The position numbers were made by a program, and so were the translations under genes. The notes below the pieces were generated by a model that searched no databases, was not told where the DNA came from, and saw nothing but the letters and a program-made list of their open reading frames with translations. From the NCBI RefSeq assembly GCF_001715195.1, contig NZ_MDWE01000037.1, positions 20,326 through 84,325 on the forward strand: a DNA stretch of 64,000 nt, given 5' to 3'. Below, in pieces: positions 54,141 through 64,000 of this stretch. Source of the stretch: Rhodohalobacter halophilus (GTDB taxonomy: Bacteria > Bacteroidota > Rhodothermia > Balneolales > Balneolaceae). Position 1 is the first letter of the stretch; every line of letters begins with the position of its first letter.

Positions 54141-57100
54141 TTAGTCTTCTTCCTCTTCAGGGTTATCGGCGCCCAGTGTTTCAAACACTTTTTGCACCTC
54201 TTCGTCCCCTTCATCATAGTCGGCTTTCGAACCAACAATGAGCTCATCATATTTGAGGAGTCCGGTACCTGCAGGTACTTTATGACCTACAATCACATTC
54301 TCTTTCAGGCCGCGGAGAAAATCTTTCTTCGCTTCGATGGAAGCCTGAGTAAGAACCTTCGTAGTCTCCTGGAAGGATGCCGCTGACAACCAACTCTCCG
54401 TAGAGAGGGATGCACGCGTAATACCCAACAGAATCGGCTTGGAAATCGCAGGTTCTGCTTCTCGAGTTTGAAGCTCATCTTTTCCATCTTTAATCAGTTC
54501 GTTATTCACTTCACGAACCTGACGTCGGTCAAGAATTGCACCCTTCTTCAGATCACTTCCACCCGGCTCAGTAACAACAAATTTACCTATCAGCTCATCA
54601 TTCCTGTTGTTGAGCTCAAATCGGTCAACCTTGTCGCCTTCCAGATACATTGTGTCACCCGGATCCAGAACTTCAACTTTCTGCATCATTGTGCGAACAA
54701 TCACTTCTACGTGCTTGTCATTAATCTTCACACCCTGCAGTCGGTAAACCTCCTGAATCTCATTCACCAGGTAGGACTGAACCGCAAATGGCCCCAAAAT
54801 GTTGAGGATCTCCTGGGCAGGAATGGTTCCATCGGACAGCGCCTGACCGGCTTTCACAAAGTCATTCTCCTGAACCAGAATATGCTTGGAGAGCGGAATG
54901 AGATATTTCTTCTCATCCGTTCCATCTTTACTCTCAACAATCACTTCCTGAGATCCACGCTTACGTCCGCCCATTCTAACGATACCGTCAATTTCAGAAA
55001 CTGCTGCCGGATCACTTGGCGACCGAGCTTCAAACAGTTCCGTAATTCGTGGCAGACCCGCCGTAATATCTTTCGATTTGGAAGCAGATCGTGGAATTTT
55101 TGCCAGAACCTGACCGGCTTGAACCGGCTCGCCATCTTCAACAACAATATGTGTCTCTACAGGTAGCGTATTCTCGCGAATTCTGTCATCTTCACCCTTA
55201 ATTACCAGAGTTGGGATGAGCGATCTGTCTTTGGAGTCGATAATTACTTTTTCACGGTGACCGGTTTGTGCATCCGTATCAGCAGTGTAGGTAATCTCTT
55301 CGATGATATCCTTGTACTCAACTTTACCGTCAAGTTCAGAGAAGATCAGCGCGTTATAAGGATCCCACTTACAGAGCGGCATTCCTTTTGGCACTTTATC
55401 ACCTTCCTCTACAAGCATTTCAGATCCGTAAGGCACATTGTAGGTATTAAGAACTTTTCCATCCTCACCTACAATTTTCATTTCACCTGCACGGCTCAAT
55501 ACTACATTATGAATCTCTTCACCGTCATCGTATTCAACGATTCGTACGTTTTCAAATTCAATCTTACCGTCGAACTTCGCTTTATGCTGAGAATCAGCCT
55601 CCATACGAGAAGCGGTACCCCCAACGTGGAAAGTTCGAAGTGTAAGCTGTGTACCCGGCTCACCAATGGATTGAGCTGCAATTACACCAACAGCCTCACC
55701 AACCTGAACGAGTGAGTTACGGGCCATATCACGACCGTAGCATTTCGCACATACACCGCGCTCTGTTTCACAAGTAAGTACAGATCGAATTTCCACCTCT
55801 TCGATGGATGTTTCGGCAATTTTCTTGGCTACTTTTTCCGTGATCATTTCATTTGATTCACAGAGAACTTCGTCTGAAATCGGGTCACGAAGCTCGTGCA
55901 TAGATACACGTCCGATAATTCGATCTTCGAGGCTCTCGATCACATCTTCATTATCCTTGAGTGCCTGCATCTTAATACCGCGCAGTGTACCGCAATCCTG
56001 TTCGTTGATAATAATATCCTGAGATACATCAACGAGTCGACGTGTAAGGTAACCTGCATCGGCAGTTTTCAGAGCCGTATCAGCAAGACCTTTACGGGCA
56101 CCGTGAGTAGAAATAAAGTACTCAAGTACTGTCAGCCCCTCACGGAATGATGAGAGAATTGGATTCTCAATTACCTCATTCCCCTGCTGCATGGAACTCT
56201 TCTGCGGCTTGGCCATCAGACCACGCATACCGCCAAGCTGACGAATCTGCTCTTTAGAACCACGAGCTCCGGAGTCGGCCATCATAAAGATCGAGTTAAA
56301 TCCATCTTTATCTTCTGCTAGACTCTTAAACAGAGTTTCAGACACACGGTTAGTGGTACTTGTCCACTTATCAATAACCTGGTTGTACCGCTCATTATCG
56401 GTAATGAAACCCATCTCATAACGATCCTGGATTTCAGAAACTTCATTCTGAGCTTTTTCAATTAGCTGGAACTTCTCATCAGGAATGATGATATCCTCGA
56501 GAGAGAAAGAGAGTCCACCGGTGGTTGCGCGCTCAAAACCCATACGTTTCATGTTATCAAGAAACTCGGCAGTTTTAACCGTTCCAACTTCGCCGTGTAT
56601 CTCACCAATCAGGGTTCGAAGCTCTTTTTTCCCAAGAGTTCTGTTGATGTAACCAATCTCTTCCGGCACGATCTTATTGAAAAGAACCCGTCCGGTAGTG
56701 GTTTTGATAATTTCATATTCTGTTTCACCATTCTCATTCACTTTCGGAATTCGAACGTTGATCTTGGCATGAGTTTCAATCTTACCTTGATCATAGGCAA
56801 TCACTACTTCGTCCATGCTGGAGAATGTTTTGCCTTCGCCCTTCATACCGCTACCCATCTTGGTGGTGTAGTAGATACCCAAAATCATATCCTGAGAAGG
56901 AACAGCAATTGGGCCACCGTTAGCCGGGCTCAAAATGTTGTGTGAACCGAGCATCAAAATGGATGCTTCAAGAATCGCATCATGGCTCAATGGAAGGTGA
57001 ACCGCCATCTGGTCACCGTCAAAGTCAGCGTTAAACGCAGTACATGAGAGTGGGTGCAGACGAATCGCCTTATCCTCAATCAGTACCGGCTGATACGCCT

Positions 57101-58442
57101 GGATACCGAGACGGTGAAGTGTGGGTGCACGGTTTAGCAGTACAGGGTGTCCGTCAATCACGTTCTCAAGAACTTCCCATACAACCTGATCGCGGCGATC
57201 TACAACCTTCTTCGCGCTCTTCACGGTTTTAACATAACCGCGTTCAATCAGGCGCCGAATTACAAATGGCTTATACAGCTCAATGGCCATCTCTTTCGGC
57301 AGACCGCACTCGTGCATCTTCAAGTCCGCACCTACAACAATAACGGAACGACCGGAATAGTCAACACGCTTACCGAGAAGGTTTTGACGGAATCGGCCAC
57401 TCTTCCCTTTCAGCATATCGCTGAGGGATTTCAGCGGACGGTTGTTGTTTCGAACAGCGTTTGATTTTCTTGAGTTGTCGTAAAGTGAATCAACCGCTTC
57501 CTGCAGCATTCTCTTCTCATTTCGGAGAATTACATCTGGAGCTTTAATATCAATCAACCGTTTTAGACGGTTATTTCGAATAATAACACGACGGTAAAGG
57601 TCGTTCAAATCGGAAGTCGCAAAACGTCCACCTTCAAGCGGAACCAGCGGTCTGAGTTCCGGTGGAATGACCGGAATTACGCTCTGAACCATCCACTCTG
57701 GATTGTTCTGTGTATGCTGGTTTGCAGCACGGAAAGATTCGATAACCTGAAGTCGTTTCAGCTTTTTCTTCTTACGCATTTGTGAAGTTTCATGCTTCAC
57801 TTCATAGCGCAGCTGATAGGCTAAACCATCCAGATCCATATCGGTGAGGAGAGCCTGAATTGCTTCAGCTCCATCATTTACGATAAACTTATCTTCGTCC
57901 TCATCTTCCAGTTCGTGATGATCCTCAGGAAGCTGATCCAGAATATCAAATTTCTCCTCTTCAGAAATCAGATCTCCACGCTTGTAACCGAGATCACGTG
58001 CCAGTCCCGGGTTGATCACTACAAAGGTTTCGTAGTAAACAATTCTTTCCAGGTTTTTGGACGAATATCCGAGCAGATATGCAATCTTGCTTGGCAGTGA
58101 CTTGAAGTACCAGATGTGTACAACCGGTACGGTTAATGTAATGTGGCCCATTCGCTCACGGCGAACAGCTTTACGGGTTACTTCCACACCGCAGCGGTCA
58201 CAAATAATTCCTTTGTAACGGATGCGCTTATATTTACCACAGTGGCATTCATAATCTTTAACCGGCCCGAAGATCTTTTCGCAGAAAAGACCATCCATTT
58301 CCGGTTTGAATGTTCTGTAATTGATCGTTTCCGGTGTCAGAACTTCTCCATGTGATCGGGATAAAATAGTCTCGGCGGAAGCCAGAGAAATTCCGATGTT
58401 GGAGAAGTCTTTCGTAACAGTTAATGTTTTTGTAGATGGCAA
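54141..58442 (-). CDS. rpoC: RNA polymerase subunit beta-prime
   Basis: About 1433 residues. The N-terminal zinc site ([20 protein letters not shown]), the catalytic NADFDGDQ with three aspartates that hold magnesium, the second zinc site ([15 protein letters not shown]) and the trigger-loop/jaw region are intact. I place the start at a TTG at 58442, because GGGAGGA sits about 7 bases before it; a TTG at 58457 would add five residues but leaves no ribosome site. It is the last gene of the rplA-rplJ-rplL-rpoB-rpoC set and lies 40 bases after rpoB. Confidence 0.97.
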   Translation of the reverse strand: MPSTKTLTVTKDFSNIGISLASAETILSRSHGEVLTPETINYRTFKPEMDGLFCEKIFGPVKDYECHCGKYKRIRYKGIICDRCGVEVTRKAVRRERMGHITLTVPVVHIWYFKSLPSKIAYLLGYSSKNLERIVYYETFVVINPGLARDLGYKRGDLISEEEKFDILDQLPEDHHELEDEDEDKFIVNDGAEAIQALLTDMDLDGLAYQLRYEVKHETSQMRKKKKLKRLQVIESFRAANQHTQNNPEWMVQSVIPVIPPELRPLVPLEGGRFATSDLNDLYRRVIIRNNRLKRLIDIKAPDVILRNEKRMLQEAVDSLYDNSRKSNAVRNNNRPLKSLSDMLKGKSGRFRQNLLGKRVDYSGRSVIVVGADLKMHECGLPKEMAIELYKPFVIRRLIERGYVKTVKSAKKVVDRRDQVVWEVLENVIDGHPVLLNRAPTLHRLGIQAYQPVLIEDKAIRLHPLSCTAFNADFDGDQMAVHLPLSHDAILEASILMLGSHNILSPANGGPIAVPSQDMILGIYYTTKMGSGMKGEGKTFSSMDEVVIAYDQGKIETHAKINVRIPKVNENGETEYEIIKTTTGRVLFNKIVPEEIGYINRTLGKKELRTLIGEIHGEVGTVKTAEFLDNMKRMGFERATTGGLSFSLEDIIIPDEKFQLIEKAQNEVSEIQDRYEMGFITDNERYNQVIDKWTSTTNRVSETLFKSLAEDKDGFNSIFMMADSGARGSKEQIRQLGGMRGLMAKPQKSSMQQGNEVIENPILSSFREGLTVLEYFISTHGARKGLADTALKTADAGYLTRRLVDVSQDIIINEQDCGTLRGIKMQALKDNEDVIESLEDRIIGRVSMHELRDPISDEVLCESNEMITEKVAKKIAETSIEEVEIRSVLTCETERGVCAKCYGRDMARNSLVQVGEAVGVIAAQSIGEPGTQLTLRTFHVGGTASRMEADSQHKAKFDGKIEFENVRIVEYDDGEEIHNVVLSRAGEMKIVGEDGKVLNTYNVPYGSEMLVEEGDKVPKGMPLCKWDPYNALIFSELDGKVEYKDIIEEITYTADTDAQTGHREKVIIDSKDRSLIPTLVIKGEDDRIRENTLPVETHIVVEDGEPVQAGQVLAKIPRSASKSKDITAGLPRITELFEARSPSDPAAVSEIDGIVRMGGRKRGSQEVIVESKDGTDEKKYLIPLSKHILVQENDFVKAGQALSDGTIPAQEILNILGPFAVQSYLVNEIQEVYRLQGVKINDKHVEVIVRTMMQKVEVLDPGDTMYLEGDKVDRFELNNRNDELIGKFVVTEPGGSDLKKGAILDRRQVREVNNELIKDGKDELQTREAEPAISKPILLGITRASLSTESWLSAASFQETTKVLTQASIEAKKDFLRGLKENVIVGHKVPAGTGLLKYDELIVGSKADYDEGDEEVQKVFETLGADNPEEEED

Positions 58443-58482
58443 GGGTAATCCTCCCAATTTGATTTATTTAACAGAACAAACG

Positions 58483-62310
<3,828 letters not shown>

Positions 62311-62363
62311 AAGGATGTTCTCCTTTAGGTTAAAAATAAGAATGAAGTTTCTCTGAAAGGTCT

Positions 62364-62382
62364 GAGGTGACTCTTACACCTC
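62364..62382. promoter_or_regulatory. Small hairpin in the rplL-rpoB gap
   Basis: A 6-base stem GAGGTG/CACCTC with a 7-base loop, about 50 bases before the rpoB start. It is a weaker companion of the strong hairpin at 62419-62445 and may affect mRNA processing or read-through. Confidence 0.4.
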
Positions 62383-62418
62383 GGCAATAAAAATTGCTAA
62401 TGCAATTTAGACGCCAAA

Positions 62419-62445
62419 AGCCAACACCGATATTCGGTGTTGGCT
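62419..62445 (-). terminator. Strong hairpin, possible partial terminator/processing site between rplL and rpoB
   Basis: A perfect 12-base stem AGCCAACACCGA and its complement with a 3-base loop, followed on the minus strand by only four T. It lies 30 bases after rplL. In many bacteria a partial terminator here lowers polymerase synthesis below that of ribosomal proteins, so the same role is inferred. Confidence 0.7.
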
Positions 62446-62475
62446 AAGGCTAAATGGTATATAAAGGAGCTATAA

Positions 62476-62853
62476 TTACTTCAGCTCAACTTCAGCGCCA
62501 GCTTCTTCAAGCTTCGCTTTGATCTCTTCAGCTTCGTCCTTGCTAACTGCTTCTTTAATAGCGTTAGGAGCACCGTCAACCAGTTCTTTAGCTTCTTTCA
62601 GCCCAAGACCTGTAATGCCTCTAACCTCTTTGATAACGCCAATTTTCTTAGCGCCAGCAGATTTCAGAATCACATCAAATTCAGTTTGCTCTTCTCCACC
62701 GGCTTCTCCTCCGGCAGCAGGTCCGCCTGCAACTGCAACAGCAGCGGCAGCTGGTTTGATGTCGTATTCTTCTTCAAGAACTTTTGCAAGTTCGTTAGCT
62801 TCTTTGATCGTTAAGTTAACGAGTTGTTCTGCGATTTCTTTAACGTCAGCCAT
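62476..62853 (-). CDS. rplL: Ribosomal protein bL12 (L7/L12)
   Basis: 125 residues. An N-terminal dimerisation helix region (1-33), an Ala/Gly-rich hinge (about 35-55) and a C-terminal factor-binding domain with [28 protein letters not shown]. Length and order are standard. It lies 52 bases after rplJ. Confidence 0.98.
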   Translation of the reverse strand: MADVKEIAEQLVNLTIKEANELAKVLEEEYDIKPAAAAVAVAGGPAAGGEAGGEEQTEFDVILKSAGAKKIGVIKEVRGITGLGLKEAKELVDGAPNAIKEAVSKDEAEEIKAKLEEAGAEVELK

Positions 62854-62905
62854 TGTTTAATTCTCCGTTCGTCGGTTTTTAATTAAAAAAGTTTATTGAG
62901 TTTGG

Positions 62906-63427
62906 TTATTCGCCTTTTTCGGCTATGGTTTGGATTGCACCTGCAATGTTGCTTCCTTGTGCTTGCAGTCCGCTTACCACATTTGAAACCGGTGCCATCA
63001 GCAGACCCACAATATCTCCGATAACTTCCGACTTGGACTTCATCGCCGCAAGTGTATCGAGTTGGTCTTGACTGTAAAAATCACCGTCAATCAAAGCCGC
63101 TTTAAATTCCGGCTTATTATGTTCTTTAATGTAGTCTTTCAGGACCTTAGCAGGCGCTGCCAGCTCTTCTTCCACAAATGCAAAACCATTCTGATCTTCC
63201 AGATGGTCATAGAGCTTATCATATCCGCCAATTGTATCCATTGCACGTTTCATCAGTGTATTTTTATACACCTTGAACTGCACATTACCTTCACGAAACT
63301 TGCCTCTCAGCTCGCCCATATCAGAGACTGACATCCCTGTATATTTCGTAATATAGACGGCATTCGAGCTTTCAAGCTTCTCGGTAATTTCTTCTACAAC
63401 TGCCTTTTTTTCTGCTAATGTCGGCAT
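62906..63427 (-). CDS. rplJ: Ribosomal protein uL10
   Basis: 173 residues. The N-terminal RNA-binding domain (AEKKAVVEEITEKLESS) and C-terminal helix that carries L12 dimers are present. It is 20 bases downstream of rplA, so no separate L10 leader is visible in the window. Confidence 0.97.
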   Translation of the reverse strand: MPTLAEKKAVVEEITEKLESSNAVYITKYTGMSVSDMGELRGKFREGNVQFKVYKNTLMKRAMDTIGGYDKLYDHLEDQNGFAFVEEELAAPAKVLKDYIKEHNKPEFKAALIDGDFYSQDQLDTLAAMKSKSEVIGDIVGLLMAPVSNVVSGLQAQGSNIAGAIQTIAEKGE

Positions 63428-63447
63428 TGTTTTAACCTGTTAAATTT

Positions 63448-64000
63448 CTAAATTGAAGTAATAGATGATCGACTAATCGATATGCTTGGGCCCATTGTCG
63501 TGCTAATATAAGCAGTCTTAATGTACACCCCTTTTGCAGATGCCGGCCTGAGTCTCAGGATAGTCTGAAGGAAAGAGATCAGATTTTCACGAATCTCACT
63601 CGCATCAAAACTTGCCTTACCAATAGAGGTATGCAAGATTCCCTGTTTATCTACTCGGAAATCAATTTTTCCTTGCTTGAACTCTTTGACAGCGTCTGCA
63701 ACATCCATTGTTACAGTTCCACTTTTCGGGTTAGGCATCAAACCTCTGGGTCCCAGATGGCGACCGAGTTTACCAATCTTCCCCATAACATCCGGGGTAG
63801 CGATGATAACGTCGATATCTGCCCAACCTTCTTCAATTTTTTCAATGTATTCGTCAAGGCCAACAAAATCGGCTCCAGCCTCTTTCGCTTCGTCCTGTTT
63901 TGCCTCGTTAACCAACGCAAGCACACGAACGGATTTTCCGGTTCCGTGAGGGAGCGAAACAGTGCCACGAACCATCTGATCTGCGTGACGCGGATCTACA
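63448..64000 (-). CDS. rplA: Ribosomal protein uL1 (C-terminal 183 residues, cut by window edge)
   Basis: The frame is open to base 64000, reading [22 protein letters not shown] at the edge, so the true start lies outside. Known L1 features are visible: [31 protein letters not shown] and the ending [11 protein letters not shown]. About 45-50 N-terminal residues are missing. L1 also represses its own mRNA in other bacteria. rplK is expected upstream. Confidence 0.96.
   Translation of the reverse strand, partial: VDPRHADQMVRGTVSLPHGTGKSVRVLALVNEAKQDEAKEAGADFVGLDEYIEKIEEGWADIDVIIATPDVMGKIGKLGRHLGPRGLMPNPKSGTVTMDVADAVKEFKQGKIDFRVDKQGILHTSIGKASFDASEIRENLISFLQTILRLRPASAKGVYIKTAYISTTMGPSISISRSSITSI

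Overview
The window is a 64 kb piece of a chromosome from a Gram-negative bacterium. It most resembles Balneolota (Balneola, Gracilimonas, Rhodohalobacter and relatives) or another member of the Bacteroidota/Rhodothermota group. This rests on protein content, not on a search. The pointers are a bactofilin/M23 pair, a GldE-like CNNM/CBS protein next to ssb, a 30-residue AURKAIP1/COX24-type ribosomal protein, TonB, a TamB-like giant protein, a PD40/BamA fusion, and archaeal-type ProRS. Base composition and codon use look even throughout. I see no prophage, insertion sequence, CRISPR array or rRNA.

Layout. 1-5233 (minus): a shape module (M23 peptidase, bactofilin) runs directly into the F-type ATP synthase cluster (atpZ-like, atpI-like, atpB, atpE, atpF, atpH, atpA cut by the window edge). 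5280-8563 (minus): guaB, a small unknown gene and purB. 8573-14999 (minus): M48 lipoprotein peptidase, a DUF2779-type nuclease, murB, a GldE-like protein and ssb. 15080-18735 (minus): the lysine/diaminopimelate operon lysC-dapB-dapA-dapD. 19009-33374 (mostly plus): COX24-type protein, an unknown minus-strand gene, an NFACT protein, aroK-aroB, a TamB-like protein, RNase R, and a fusion of MA-like peptidase, PD40 propeller and outer-membrane barrel. 33453-39949: bacilliredoxin, CBM9-like lipoprotein, Mn-SOD, SthA-like flavoprotein, DUF429 protein and aspS. 40048-42144: a frameshifted membrane-protein gene, a LuxR-type regulator with a degenerate receiver, a small zinc-binding protein, a remnant and repeat zone, and a tRNA with CAT anticodon. 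42505-54076: proS, nnr, VanZ-like, tonB, NUDIX, DUF1844, DUF1015, serC, rhomboid, RlpA, crtI, transaldolase-like and YtxH. 54141-64000 (minus): rplA (partial)-rplJ-rplL-rpoB-rpoC.

Most of the window is housekeeping. Convergent gene pairs are separated by strong, nearly symmetric terminators with A-runs and T-runs. Several starts are TTG, some supported by a Shine-Dalgarno sequence. I found no convincing multi-gene system that is wholly new. The best leads are the DUF2779 nuclease with Cas4-like cysteines, the three-part peptidase/propeller/barrel fusion, the 59-bp tandem repeats beside the tRNA, a small lipoprotein-like frame lacking ATG, and a membrane-protein gene apparently broken by a short deletion.
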